Assembly (NCBI RefSeq): GCF_002909235.1
Contig: NZ_PHQQ01000001.1
Location: 248,001-312,000 of the forward strand
Direction: 5' to 3'
DNA length: 64,000 nucleotides
Source of the DNA: Arenibacter catalasegens
GTDB lineage: Bacteria; Bacteroidota; Bacteroidia; Flavobacteriales; Flavobacteriaceae
Both the position numbers and the translations under genes were made by a program. Below the pieces are notes generated by a model, which was given only the letters and a program-made list of their open reading frames with translations, had not been told where the DNA came from and made no database searches. How positions within the stretch are numbered: the first letter of the stretch is position 1; every line of letters starts with the position of its first letter. Positions 8,431 through 17,356 of this stretch are shown one piece after another.

Positions 8431-8870
8431 CAAAGCGGAGCTTTTCTGGTTCACGAGCGAAGCGAGTACTCCAGTGTTATAAAACAAGCATTAAAACCCC
8501 ATCCATAAGGTTATTGAAATCCCTCCTCTTCAATGTGGACCTTTTCTGGTTCACGAGCGAAGCGAGTACTCCAGTGTTATAAAACAAGCATTAAAACTCA
8601 ATCCATAAGGTAATTGAAATTCCTCCTCTTCAAAGCGGAGCTTTTCTGGTTCACGAGCGAAGCGAGTACTCCAGTGTTATAAAACAAGTATTAAAACCCA
8701 ATCCATAAGATAATTGAAATTCCTCCTCTTCAAAGCGGAGCTTTTCTGGTTCACGAGCGAAGCGAGTACTCCAGTGCGATAAAACAACCATTAAAACGAG
8801 CCCCATGGCTATTGAAATCCCTCACCTTCAAAGTCGAGTTTTAATGGTCCATGAGCCAAGCGAGTATTCC
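8431..8870. repeat. 100-bp tandem repeat, four copies plus a degenerate fifth
   Basis: Units begin with CTTTTCTGGTTCACGAGCGA at 8441, 8541, 8641 and 8741, an exact 100-bp spacing, and a decayed fifth copy follows at about 8840. Each unit continues with AGCGAGTACTCCAGT, then a TATAAAACAAGCATTAAAA stretch and an AATCCATAAGG...TTGAAAT segment. Copies differ by a few substitutions and decay towards the right. No coding frame is supported inside. The array lies just outside the element boundary, on the chromosomal side of the tRNA-Arg fragment. Confidence 0.9.
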
Positions 8871-9147
8871 TAATAAAATTACTCTAAACCAAAAGTATTA
8901 CCCAAATATATTGACCAAACAGCCCACCTTTGAGCTACAAAATCTACTGTGTCCTTTACGCATTGACCAACGTTAATTTGTTGGACCATGTCATTAACAT
9001 TCGCTTCGCCATAATACCAACCTTAAAAAGTATCAAGATTATTCTTAATTCTGAGTTTTAATAAAAGATTATTTTTATTATGACATTTATCATTTTATAG
9101 CCAAATCCAATCTTCTAACTTTTCCGGTTCAAATTATTTTTGATCTT
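8871..9147. other. Intergenic region upstream of nadA
   Basis: No gene is visible. It ends with the nadA promoter -7 candidate TATTTTTG at 9135-9142. Confidence 0.5.
9135..9142 (+). promoter_or_regulatory. Candidate -7 element of nadA, near-leaderless
   Basis: TATTTTTG matches the Bacteroidota -7 consensus TAnnTTTG. It ends only 5 nt before the nadA ATG, so the transcript would have almost no leader. No TTTG is seen at the expected -33 distance. Confidence 0.35.
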
Positions 9148-10074
9148 ATGGATTTAAAAGAAAGAATCAACGAGTTAAGGCACGAAAAAAATGCCGTAAT
9201 TCTCGCGCATTATTACCAGCGCGATGAAATACAAGAAATCGCCGATTATGTTGGGGATAGTTTGGGGCTTTCACAAAGGGTCGCTGAAACCGATGCCTCT
9301 ATAATTGTATTTGCCGGGGTACACTTTATGGCAGAGACTGCAAAAATCCTAAATCCGACTAAAAAAGTGCTGTTGCCCGACTTAAACGCAGGTTGTTCGT
9401 TGGCAGATTCTTGTCCGCCAGAGGCATTTTCAAAATTCATAAAAGCACACCCCGATCACCTGGTTATTACATATATTAATTGTTCTGCAGAAATTAAAGC
9501 AATGAGCGACATTGTATGTACCTCCTCCAATGCCTTAAAAATAGTTGAGTCCGTACCTATGGACAGACCAATTATTTTTGCGCCCGACAAAAATTTGGGG
9601 CACTATATAAGCAAAAAAACGGGACGTAATCTATTGCTGTGGGACGGCTCCTGTGTAGTACACGAGGCTTTTTCCGTAGATAAGCTCTTGGCTCTCTATA
9701 AGATCTATCCCGAATCAAAAATAATAGCCCATCCCGAATCAGAGGAACACATCTTGGATCTTGCCAACTACATTGGTTCCACTTCAGGAATGATCAATTA
9801 TGTAAAAACCCATCCCAAGGAACAGTTTATTGTTGCCACGGAAGCTGGTATTTTACACAAAATGCAACTAGAGGTCCCTACTACCGTACTTATTCCGGCT
9901 CCAGCAGAGGAAGATAACACCTGTGCCTGCAGTGAATGTGCTTATATGAAAGTTAATACCCTTCAAAAAATCTATGACTGCCTTTTAAATGAAACGCCAC
10001 AAATTGAAGTACAAAAAGACATAAGGTTACGTGCATTACAACCTATTCAAAGAATGTTGGAATTATCGATATAG
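9148..10074 (+). CDS. nadA: Quinolinate synthase
   Basis: This 308-aa [4Fe-4S] enzyme condenses iminoaspartate with dihydroxyacetone phosphate to quinolinate, the second step of de novo NAD synthesis in the cytosol. It has the family's triplicated layout and length. The likely cluster ligands are Cys83 (AGCSLADSC), Cys169 ([11 protein letters not shown]) and Cys264 ([14 protein letters not shown]). The N-terminal [19 protein letters not shown] motif is diagnostic. The gene is followed at once by nadB, which makes its substrate, so the two form an operon. Confidence 0.97.
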   Translation: MDLKERINELRHEKNAVILAHYYQRDEIQEIADYVGDSLGLSQRVAETDASIIVFAGVHFMAETAKILNPTKKVLLPDLNAGCSLADSCPPEAFSKFIKAHPDHLVITYINCSAEIKAMSDIVCTSSNALKIVESVPMDRPIIFAPDKNLGHYISKKTGRNLLLWDGSCVVHEAFSVDKLLALYKIYPESKIIAHPESEEHILDLANYIGSTSGMINYVKTHPKEQFIVATEAGILHKMQLEVPTTVLIPAPAEEDNTCACSECAYMKVNTLQKIYDCLLNETPQIEVQKDIRLRALQPIQRMLELSI

Positions 10075-10075
10075 G

Positions 10076-11665
10076 ATGGTACATGCAAATTTTCTTGTTA
10101 TAGGCTCGGGAGTGGCAGGATTGACATACGCCGTAAAAATTGCCCAGAGATTTCCCAATAAGACCGTAATTATAGTCACTAAGGCAGAGGAGCAAGAATC
10201 CAACACAAAATATGCCCAAGGCGGTGTTGCAGTAGTATTGGATTTAGAGGAAGATTCTTTTCAGAAACACATTAAAGACACCTTGGTTGCAGGAGACGGA
10301 TTATGTGATGAGGCAGTGGTTGAAATGGTCATAAAGGAAGGTCCTCAACGGCTTAAGGAATTAATACTTTGGGGTGCAAGTTTTGATATTAATGATTCTG
10401 GTAGGCTAGATTTAGGAATCGAAGGAGGACACTCGGAATACCGTGTGGTGCACCATAAGGATATTACCGGGTTGGAGATAGAGCGTGTATTGCTGCAAGA
10501 AATTCATAAATTATCGAATGTCACCGTTTTATCCTATCATTTTGTATTGGACCTCATTACGGAACATCATCTTAATATTCCGGAATCCAAAAACATATCC
10601 TGTTACGGAGCTTATGTATTAGACCAAAAGACAGAAGAAATAATTACGATAAGAGCAGATAGCACATTATTGGCATCGGGCGGCATAGGTAGCGTTTATG
10701 GTCATACCACAAATCCTGCAATAGCAACAGGAGACGGAATAGCAATGGCCTATAGGGCAAAAGCTAAAATTAAGGATATGGAGTTTGTACAGTTTCATCC
10801 CACGGCCCTGTATAGCAATAAAAATGGGCGCTCTTTTCTGATTTCCGAAGCGGTCAGGGGTTTAGGTGCCTTCTTACGAAATAAAAGTGGACATAGGTTT
10901 ATGCCAACTTACGATGATAGGGCAGAATTGGCCTCTAGGGATATCGTATCCCAGAGTATTGACAAAGAGTTGAAAAAATCCGGGGATACCCATGTCTTTT
11001 TAGACTGCACCCACCTAGATATCGATGTCTTCAAAAATCATTTTCCAAATATTTATGAAGAATGTTTGACCAACCATATTGATATTGAAAAGGATTGGAT
11101 TCCAGTAGCCCCAGCTTCACACTACTTATGTGGTGGCATTGTCGTGGATAAGAACGGAAAAACTTCAGTAGCCAACTTATATGCCTGCGGCGAATGCTCT
11201 AGAACAGGATTGCACGGAGCCAACAGGTTGGCATCCAATTCCCTATTGGAAGCTTTAGTTTACGCCCATAATATTTTTGAATATCAAACTGCACATCCAG
11301 TAGACCCCGTCTACACTTCAATTCCCGAATGGAATGATGAAGGAACTAGCTTGACCAAGGAATATGTTCTCATCCAACACAACCTTATACAGTTGCAGGC
11401 ACTCATGCGGGACTATGTAGGAATTGTAAGGAGCAACAACCGTTTAATAAAAGCTGTTCGTCATCTTGATCTAATTTACAATGAGGTCGAGGAACTTTAT
11501 AAAGGCGTAAAAATCAACACAGCGCTCTGTGAATTAAGAAACATGGTGAATGTAGCGCATTTAATTATTCATCAATCCTTGGAAAGAAAGGATAATAAAG
11601 GTGGTTATTACAATGTAGACAATGTACGGACAGGTAAAGATAGCCTGATAAAAGATCTACTGTAA
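10076..11665 (+). CDS. nadB: L-aspartate oxidase
   Basis: This FAD enzyme oxidises L-aspartate to iminoaspartate for NadA. The N-terminus MVHANFLVIGSGVAGL carries the dinucleotide-binding GxGxAG pattern directly after the chosen start, which lies one base after the nadA stop. A longer frame from 10031 overlaps nadA and is rejected. Further signs are the TKYAQGGVAVV flavin motif, GGIGSVYGHTTNP, the QFHPTALY active-site block and the SRTGLHGANRLASNSLLEALV C-terminal FAD motif. At 529 residues it has the usual length. Confidence 0.97.
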   Translation: MVHANFLVIGSGVAGLTYAVKIAQRFPNKTVIIVTKAEEQESNTKYAQGGVAVVLDLEEDSFQKHIKDTLVAGDGLCDEAVVEMVIKEGPQRLKELILWGASFDINDSGRLDLGIEGGHSEYRVVHHKDITGLEIERVLLQEIHKLSNVTVLSYHFVLDLITEHHLNIPESKNISCYGAYVLDQKTEEIITIRADSTLLASGGIGSVYGHTTNPAIATGDGIAMAYRAKAKIKDMEFVQFHPTALYSNKNGRSFLISEAVRGLGAFLRNKSGHRFMPTYDDRAELASRDIVSQSIDKELKKSGDTHVFLDCTHLDIDVFKNHFPNIYEECLTNHIDIEKDWIPVAPASHYLCGGIVVDKNGKTSVANLYACGECSRTGLHGANRLASNSLLEALVYAHNIFEYQTAHPVDPVYTSIPEWNDEGTSLTKEYVLIQHNLIQLQALMRDYVGIVRSNNRLIKAVRHLDLIYNEVEELYKGVKINTALCELRNMVNVAHLIIHQSLERKDNKGGYYNVDNVRTGKDSLIKDLL

Positions 11666-11694
11666 ATCTTTACAAAAATTCTAAAATTGTAACA

Positions 11695-12066
11695 ATGGAA
11701 AAACATAGTCAAAGTACGGTACCTCTAATATATTCCTGTTCCGGCTGTAGCAATGTGGCGCAATTGGCGAACGATATTGCCGTAAAAATAAATTCCGATG
11801 GTATTGCTGAGATGTCCTGTATAGCTGGGGTTGGCGGCAAAGTCAAATCACTTGTAAAAAAGGCCAGATCAAATAGGCCGATAGTTGTTATTGACGGATG
11901 CCCTCTTCAATGTGCCAAAGAATGTCTTAAGAATATTGACATCGAACCTAATGAACATATCATTTTAACGGATTATGATCTAAAGAAAAAATATAATGTC
12001 AATTTAAGATTGGATGATAGCTTGGATATTTTTGAGCAAATTGTAAAAAAAATTAACAAGCTGTAA
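11695..12066 (+). CDS. DGC-domain putative zinc-binding protein
   Basis: This 123-aa protein has the Cys pattern of the DGC family: YSCSGCSNVAQLAND near the N-terminus, then MSCIAGVGG, and DGCPLQCAKECL with the DGC signature around residue 67. These Cys are the presumed metal ligands. The family's role is unknown; members occur with metal or redox genes. It lies 29 nt after nadB on the same strand and is probably cotranscribed, which might hint at a link with the Fe-S enzyme NadA. That link is inference. Confidence 0.85.
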   Translation: MEKHSQSTVPLIYSCSGCSNVAQLANDIAVKINSDGIAEMSCIAGVGGKVKSLVKKARSNRPIVVIDGCPLQCAKECLKNIDIEPNEHIILTDYDLKKKYNVNLRLDDSLDIFEQIVKKINKL

Positions 12067-12242
12067 ATACGGAGGCCGTCTGCAATTGTTGATTAATAGC
12101 TGTTGTGGTTTACCTTTCCCTCCATGAACCTCCACCCATAGAAGCGAATTAAAACAATGTTCCTTTTTTAACAGAATTTACTTTTAATAACCTCCTAAAA
12201 CCTAGCCCCATTCTGGGAAATTTAATGGCAGATTTTGAAAAC

Positions 12243-12274
12243 AAAAAAACGCCCATTCTTACGAAGGGCGTTCC
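12243..12274 (-). terminator. Terminator of rpsT
   Basis: Read on the minus strand, the stem AACGCCC / GGGCGTT with an 11-nt loop is followed by a T7 tract. It lies about 20 nt past the rpsT stop. Confidence 0.85.
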
Positions 12275-12293
12275 TTAATATAAAATATAAAAC

Positions 12294-12545
12294 TTATAGC
12301 GCAGCTATTTGCTTTGTCAACTTGCTCTTCAAGTTTGCAGCCTTATTGGAATGGATAATATTGCGCTTAGCCAATCTATCGATCATACTTACCACGCTTG
12401 GCAACAAAGTCTCAGCAGCTTTCTTATCCTCCTCTGTACGCAATCTTCTAATCGCGTTACGAGTTGTTTTGTGCTGGTACCTGTTACGTAACCTTACCGC
12501 TTCGTTCCTTCTAATCCTCTTTAATGCTGACTTATGATTTGCCAT
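12294..12545 (-). CDS. rpsT: Small ribosomal subunit protein bS20
   Basis: This 83-aa basic protein of the small ribosomal subunit begins [21 protein letters not shown], the typical bS20 start, and continues with the three-helix pattern ending in [15 protein letters not shown]. It binds 16S rRNA early in 30S assembly. The gene is monocistronic, between its own terminator and the tRNA-Glu pair. Confidence 0.97.
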   Translation of the reverse strand: MANHKSALKRIRRNEAVRLRNRYQHKTTRNAIRRLRTEEDKKAAETLLPSVVSMIDRLAKRNIIHSNKAANLKSKLTKQIAAL

Positions 12546-12594
12546 TTTCTATTTAATTAATTTTTTAGTGGGATAAACCCCGAAATCTACTGTG

Positions 12595-12666
12595 TAGTCC
12601 GTAGGGGAATCGAACCCCTGTTACCAGGATGAAAACCTGGCGTCCTAACCCCTAGACGAACGGACC
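12595..12666 (-). tRNA. tRNA-Glu (TTC), copy 1
   Basis: The minus strand reads GGTCCGTTCGTCTAGGGG at the 5' end, anticodon arm CCAGG-TTTTCAT-CCTGG (anticodon TTC), T arm CAGGG-GTTCGAT-TCCCCT and acceptor ACGGACT with discriminator A. CCA is not encoded. Identical in sequence to the copy at 12739-12810. Confidence 0.96.
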
Positions 12667-12738
12667 ATTTTTTGGCTTTAAGTATTGAAACAATTTTAAC
12701 ATCGAAATCAATACCCCAAAATTTCAAAATAACTTTAG

Positions 12739-12810
12739 TAGTCCGTAGGGGAATCGAACCCCTGTTACCAGGATGAAAACCTGGCGTCCTAACCCCTAGA
12801 CGAACGGACC
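12739..12810 (-). tRNA. tRNA-Glu (TTC), copy 2
   Basis: This is an identical 72-nt copy of the tRNA-Glu gene at 12595-12666, 72 bp upstream of it on the minus strand. The pair is probably transcribed together, and a rise in copy number for an abundant codon is the likely reason. Confidence 0.96.
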
Positions 12811-12890
12811 ATTAAATCGCATAATTGCGGATGCAAAAATACAATTATTTTTTACTATCGCAAGACCTAAATAAAATTTTTTAAAATCTT

Positions 12891-14366
12891 TTAATATGCC
12901 TTGGCAAAAAGCACTCTTTTTGAGGATGGTTTTCCTGTCACCATACACACTCCAGCTTCCTCTTTTGCATCTATCGGAATACAGCGAATAGTAGCTTTTG
13001 TTTGCTCTTTGACCAATTCTTCCGTTTCCGAAGTCCCATCCCAATGTGCCGACAAGAATCCTCCTTTCTTTTCCAGAACATCCTTAAATTCTTCATAAGA
13101 ATTCACCTCAGTAATGTGAGTTCTTCTATGTTCCAAGGCCTTATTGTGAATATTTGTCTGAATATCCTCCATCAAAAATTCAATTTTAGCCACTACGTCA
13201 TCGGCATTTACGGTTTCTTTTTCAAAAGTATCCCTTCTAGCTATCTCAAAAGTGCCATTATCCATATCCCGCTGTCCTATGGCCAAACGAACCGGCACTC
13301 CTTTTAACTCGTACTCATTGAACTTAAATCCTGGCTTGTGGGTATCCCTGTTATCGTATTTTACCGAGATTCCTTTAGAGCGTAATTCCTTAACCAAAGG
13401 AGCTACTCTTTCTGAAATAGCATCCAATTGATCTTCCCCTTTATAAATTGGAACAATCACCACTTGTATTGGAGCCAGTTTTGGAGGCAAAACAAGTCCG
13501 TTATCATCGCTATGAGTCATAATCAACGCCCCCATTAGTCTAGTGGAAACTCCCCAAGAAGTTGCCCAAACATATTCTTGCACTCCTTCCTTCGTCGCAA
13601 ATTTCACATCAAAAGCCTTTGCGAAATTTTGTCCGAGGAAATGGGACGTACCTGCCTGCAAAGCTTTACCATCTTGCATTAAAGCCTCTATACAATAGGT
13701 TTCCAAAGCTCCTGCAAAACGCTCACTGGCTGTTTTAGTCCCTTTTATGACCGGCATGGCCATGTAATTTTCTGCAAATTCCGCATAAACATTCATCATT
13801 AGTTCCGCTTCTGCTATGGCTTCCTTTTCCGTAGCATGTGCGGTATGACCCTCTTGCCATAAAAATTCTGCCGTTCGCAAGAATAGGCGCGTACGCATTT
13901 CCCAACGCACCACATTGGCCCATTGATTGATCAATAGTGGTAGATCGCGATAAGACTGGATCCATCTTCTATAGGTGTCCCAAATAATGGTTTCCGAAGT
14001 TGGCCTAACAATAAGCTCTTCCTCCAACTTGGCATCAGGGTCCACAATTATACCACTACCATCTTCCGCATTCTTCAATCTATAGTGTGTTACTACAGCA
14101 CATTCCTTGGCAAAGCCCTCCACATGACTAGCCTCTTTGCTCAAGTAAGATTTAGGTATAAATAAAGGGAAATAGGCATTCTCATGTCCTGTTTCCTTGA
14201 ACATTTTATCTAATTGGGCCTGTATCTTTTCCCAAATCGCGTAACCATAGGGTTTAATGACCATACAGCCCCTAACCCCAGAATTTTCTGCTAAATCCGC
14301 TTTTACAACAAGTTCATTATACCATTTGGAATAATCCTCTGCTCTTTTCGTTAAATTTTTACCCAT
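12891..14366 (-). CDS. proS: Proline--tRNA ligase, archaeal/eukaryote-like type
   Basis: This 491-aa class II aminoacyl-tRNA synthetase charges tRNA-Pro. It has class II motif 2 ([26 protein letters not shown]) and motif 1 ([20 protein letters not shown]), then an anticodon-binding domain (about 290-395) and a C-terminal domain ending in KAY. It lacks the large editing insertion of the E. coli type, and its length fits the short type common in Bacteroidota. A -7 element (14421-14428) lies 55 nt upstream. Confidence 0.96.
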   Translation of the reverse strand: MGKNLTKRAEDYSKWYNELVVKADLAENSGVRGCMVIKPYGYAIWEKIQAQLDKMFKETGHENAYFPLFIPKSYLSKEASHVEGFAKECAVVTHYRLKNAEDGSGIIVDPDAKLEEELIVRPTSETIIWDTYRRWIQSYRDLPLLINQWANVVRWEMRTRLFLRTAEFLWQEGHTAHATEKEAIAEAELMMNVYAEFAENYMAMPVIKGTKTASERFAGALETYCIEALMQDGKALQAGTSHFLGQNFAKAFDVKFATKEGVQEYVWATSWGVSTRLMGALIMTHSDDNGLVLPPKLAPIQVVIVPIYKGEDQLDAISERVAPLVKELRSKGISVKYDNRDTHKPGFKFNEYELKGVPVRLAIGQRDMDNGTFEIARRDTFEKETVNADDVVAKIEFLMEDIQTNIHNKALEHRRTHITEVNSYEEFKDVLEKKGGFLSAHWDGTSETEELVKEQTKATIRCIPIDAKEEAGVCMVTGKPSSKRVLFAKAY

Positions 14367-14420
14367 ACTAGTAAGTTTGGCACAAAACTTGCGACCTTAT
14401 ATTTAAATAAAATAGTTCGG

Positions 14421-14428
14421 CAAAACTA
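14421..14428 (-). promoter_or_regulatory. Candidate -7 element of proS
   Basis: On the minus strand the sequence TAGTTTTG matches TAnnTTTG, and ATTG lies 20 nt upstream as a weak -33. Confidence 0.45.
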
Positions 14429-14465
14429 ACTATTTTTACAATGTTCAACAATTAAATTTACAGCG

Positions 14466-15731
14466 ATGATACATTCTCTACCCCACCGAAGAATACATAT
14501 TGCAGCAACTGTTGTAATTCTTAGCATAGTATTGGCATCTTGCGGTTCTTATCAACAAGCTTCATACTACGATAATGACGGCATCTATTCAGATAGAATC
14601 GAAAGAACTGAGCAAGTTCGCGTTACCAATCCGCCAAGAAACCAACAAGTTACTCCTCAACAGAATACCTATGGTGATTTTTTTGGACAAAAAGCCGATG
14701 AGTATGGAGAAATCCTGGATAACGAAGTATTCACAGATGTTGATGGATATTATAGCAATGTAGAAAACGACAGCCTGAATATGAATCAGGACCGGGGTTA
14801 CGATGGCAACTATAATGATTATAACGGTTATGGCTCTTGGGGAGATAACACTACAAGCGTTAGTATAAACATACACGACAACTGGGGCTGGGGAGGCTCA
14901 CCATATGGATGGGGATACGGCGGTTTATACGGTGGCTACTATGGCGGTAATTACGGATACCACAATCCATGGAGATGGAACCGATACGGATCGGGTTGGA
15001 ACAACTGGGGCTGGGGAGGTTACGGTTATTCCTATGGTTGGGGAGGCTATTATAGTCCTTACTACTATTCCCCTTACTACTCTCGATATTATAACAACCC
15101 TTATTACTATTCCCATAATAGGTTTGGCAATAATTACAACAACAGAAATTATGCTTATAGCGCCAGCAGGAGAGGTGTTTACAACTCTAATCCCGCTTTA
15201 AGAAGCACTGCCTTAAGAGGTAGATCCAATTTAAATACTACCAGTCCTTCAAGCACTAGTAGATACAGAAGCACTACTACTTCCCGAAGCAACATCAACC
15301 GAAGCAGCACCACATCACGGAGCAATGTAGGGGTTGATGCCTTGGAAAGAAACCGTTCTTACCGCACCAGCAGAAGTACAAGGGCAGTGCCTAGATATAA
15401 TAGCAGTTCAAGAAGCAATCAGACGTATAGAAGCGGTACACCTAACAGTAGCACCTATAAAGGCACAGCACCCAGAACCTCTACATATAGAAGTTCTAGC
15501 AGCAGTCCTTCAAGGTCGTCCAATGGAACCTACAGAAGCTCTAGTCCAACAAAATCATCTAGTGGAACTTATAGAAGTAACTCTAGCAGTACTCCATCAA
15601 GATCATCCAGCGGTAGCGTAAGAAGTTCTAGTAGCTCTAGTAGTTCCAGCGGTAACGTGAGAAGTTCTAGCAGTTCTTCTTCTTCAAGATCGTCATCTTC
15701 TAGCAGTAGAAGTAGTGGTAGACGCAACTAA
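14466..15731 (+). CDS. Low-complexity surface lipoprotein, Gly/Tyr/Trp-rich then Ser/Arg-rich
   Basis: This 421-aa protein begins with a lipoprotein signal peptide (hydrophobic segment to about residue 25, lipobox LASC). Residues 30-130 are acidic and polar. Residues 135-235 are a Gly-Tyr-Trp-Asn-rich tract with repeats such as NWGWGG and YYSPYY. Residues 235-421 are Ser-rich with repeated Arg (RSSSS, TYRSS, SRSS), giving a very basic tail ending GRRN. No domain is recognised. It is 50 nt upstream of an OmpP1/FadL-like porin gene and probably forms an operon with it. The composition suggests an extended, possibly adhesive or cell-wall-interacting protein. Confidence 0.75.
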   Translation: MIHSLPHRRIHIAATVVILSIVLASCGSYQQASYYDNDGIYSDRIERTEQVRVTNPPRNQQVTPQQNTYGDFFGQKADEYGEILDNEVFTDVDGYYSNVENDSLNMNQDRGYDGNYNDYNGYGSWGDNTTSVSINIHDNWGWGGSPYGWGYGGLYGGYYGGNYGYHNPWRWNRYGSGWNNWGWGGYGYSYGWGGYYSPYYYSPYYSRYYNNPYYYSHNRFGNNYNNRNYAYSASRRGVYNSNPALRSTALRGRSNLNTTSPSSTSRYRSTTTSRSNINRSSTTSRSNVGVDALERNRSYRTSRSTRAVPRYNSSSRSNQTYRSGTPNSSTYKGTAPRTSTYRSSSSSPSRSSNGTYRSSSPTKSSSGTYRSNSSSTPSRSSSGSVRSSSSSSSSSGNVRSSSSSSSSRSSSSSSRSSGRRN

Positions 15732-15777
15732 ACAATATGGCCCCTAATTTCAATAAAAACTTTCTAAAATAATTAAA

Positions 15778-17286
15778 ATGAAAAGGAATCACACTTTCAT
15801 TCTACTATTGGTATGTGCCTTCGCCAGCGCCCAGAACATTAATGATGTTTTAAGGTTGAATGGGGAAAGCTCTTACGGATCCGCTCGTTTTCAAGGATTA
15901 AATGGTGCTTTTGGCGCTTTGGGAGGTGATTTATCATCTCTAAATATAAATCCTGCAGGTTCTGCCGTTTTTAACAACAGCTTATTGTCCTTTACGGGAT
16001 CAAATTACAATGTTAAAAATGATGCCACCTATTTCAACAGCAGCTCCAGCACCTCATTGAACTCAGTAGATCTTAATCAAATAGGAGGTGTTTTTGTATT
16101 TAAAAGCACCAACAGCAGCTCTCCATGGAAAAAGGTTTCATTGGCATTTAATTATGATCTAATTAAAAATTTTGATGACGATGTCTTTGTTTCTGGCAAT
16201 AGCGATCAAGGTATTGACAATTACTTTTTAGATTTAGCCAATGGAGTACCATTGGGACCAATTTTAAGACAGGACGATGAATTTATAGAAGAGGCCTATC
16301 TAGATATTGGTGCAAATTTAGGCTTTGTGGACCAACAGGCGTTTTTAGGTTACTATGGCGGTATTATAGATCCTGTGGATTTCTCGGACGACAACAATAC
16401 CGATTACCTCTCCAACGCCAAATACAGTAATGTTAACCAGAATTACTCGCAAAGTAGTTCGGGATATAATAGTAAGTTTACCGCTAACCTGGCCTCACAG
16501 TATGGCGACAATCTATATGTGGGAGCCTCCATGAACATTCACAGTGTATTTCTGGATAAACTTACCCAATTGACCGAAAGAGGTTTCGATACTGATTCGG
16601 ATATTCAAAACATAAGCTTCGACAACTTTCTAAGAACTCAAGGGAGTGGTTTCTCCTTTAGTGCAGGGGCCATTGGAAAATTAAATGAAAATTTTCGAAT
16701 TGGCGCTAGTTACCAATCCCCTACTTGGTACAGGTTGTCTGATGAAACCTCTCAAAAAATAAATTCTAATCTGGCAGATGGTGATATTTCATACATCAAC
16801 TTTAATATCATTAACGTTTTTGAAGATTACACAATAAAAATACCTGCTAAATTAACCGGCAGCTTAGCTATTATTTTTGGCCAGGATGGACTTATAAGTT
16901 TTGATTATGGATATCAAGACATGTCAAAGGCTGAATTAAGACCTGGTTCAGACCCAAGTTTTGCCTCAGAAAACAACTATATATCGGACAAATTAAGTAC
17001 TGTTTCTACTTTTAGATTGGGTGGGGAGTACCGTATTCAAGCGCTTAGCTTAAGGGCTGGTTATAGATTTGAACAAAGTCCGTATGCCAATGGAGGAACC
17101 ATAGGCGATTTAAATGGTTATTCTGGTGGTCTTGGTTATAATTTTGGAGGAAGCAGGCTAGACCTATCCTATAACTACGCCACCCAGGACATTAACAAAC
17201 AACTTTTTGATATTGGCCTTCCTACCCCGGCCAGCATTACCAATAAGAACTCAGTGATCAGCTTAGGCTATACCTTGAACTTTTAA
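15778..17286 (+). CDS. OmpP1/FadL/TodX-family outer-membrane transporter
   Basis: This 502-aa protein has a signal peptide (cut after about residue 18, FASAQN), then the family's N-terminal motif region SARFQGLNGAFGALGGDLSSLNINPAGSA, which forms the plug in FadL-type porins. The rest is alternating beta-barrel sequence ending in NSVISLGYTLNF, with the terminal Phe typical of outer-membrane barrels. FadL-type proteins take up hydrophobic compounds such as fatty acids or aromatics; the substrate here is unknown. A terminator follows the stop. Confidence 0.88.
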   Translation: MKRNHTFILLLVCAFASAQNINDVLRLNGESSYGSARFQGLNGAFGALGGDLSSLNINPAGSAVFNNSLLSFTGSNYNVKNDATYFNSSSSTSLNSVDLNQIGGVFVFKSTNSSSPWKKVSLAFNYDLIKNFDDDVFVSGNSDQGIDNYFLDLANGVPLGPILRQDDEFIEEAYLDIGANLGFVDQQAFLGYYGGIIDPVDFSDDNNTDYLSNAKYSNVNQNYSQSSSGYNSKFTANLASQYGDNLYVGASMNIHSVFLDKLTQLTERGFDTDSDIQNISFDNFLRTQGSGFSFSAGAIGKLNENFRIGASYQSPTWYRLSDETSQKINSNLADGDISYINFNIINVFEDYTIKIPAKLTGSLAIIFGQDGLISFDYGYQDMSKAELRPGSDPSFASENNYISDKLSTVSTFRLGGEYRIQALSLRAGYRFEQSPYANGGTIGDLNGYSGGLGYNFGGSRLDLSYNYATQDINKQLFDIGLPTPASITNKNSVISLGYTLNF

Positions 17287-17301
17287 CGAGCACAGTATTT
17301 T

Positions 17302-17342
17302 AGAAACAAAAAAGACGGGCAAATCCCGTCTTTTTTGTTTCT
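17302..17342. terminator. Bidirectional terminator
   Basis: A stem GACGGG / CCCGTC extended by A6 / T6 on either side with the loop CAAAT serves the convergent genes at 15778-17286 (+) and 17357-18793 (-). Confidence 0.9.
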
Positions 17343-17356
17343 AATCTTTATAACAG

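Noticed and set aside
8045-8487. Short frames of 61-112 aa over the tRNA fragment, terminators and repeat
   Set aside because: They translate tRNA, hairpins and repeat units, lack any family signal and contradict each other on both strands.
8431-8870. Possible CRISPR array
   Set aside because: The 100-bp unit is repeated as a whole with no unique spacers, and no cas gene is in the window.
10031-10075. Longer nadB start at 10031
   Set aside because: The added 15 residues overlap nadA and have no counterpart before the conserved dinucleotide-binding loop.
14905-15621. Alternative frames of 63-98 aa inside the low-complexity lipoprotein gene
   Set aside because: They arise from the biased repeat composition and have no start context or family.
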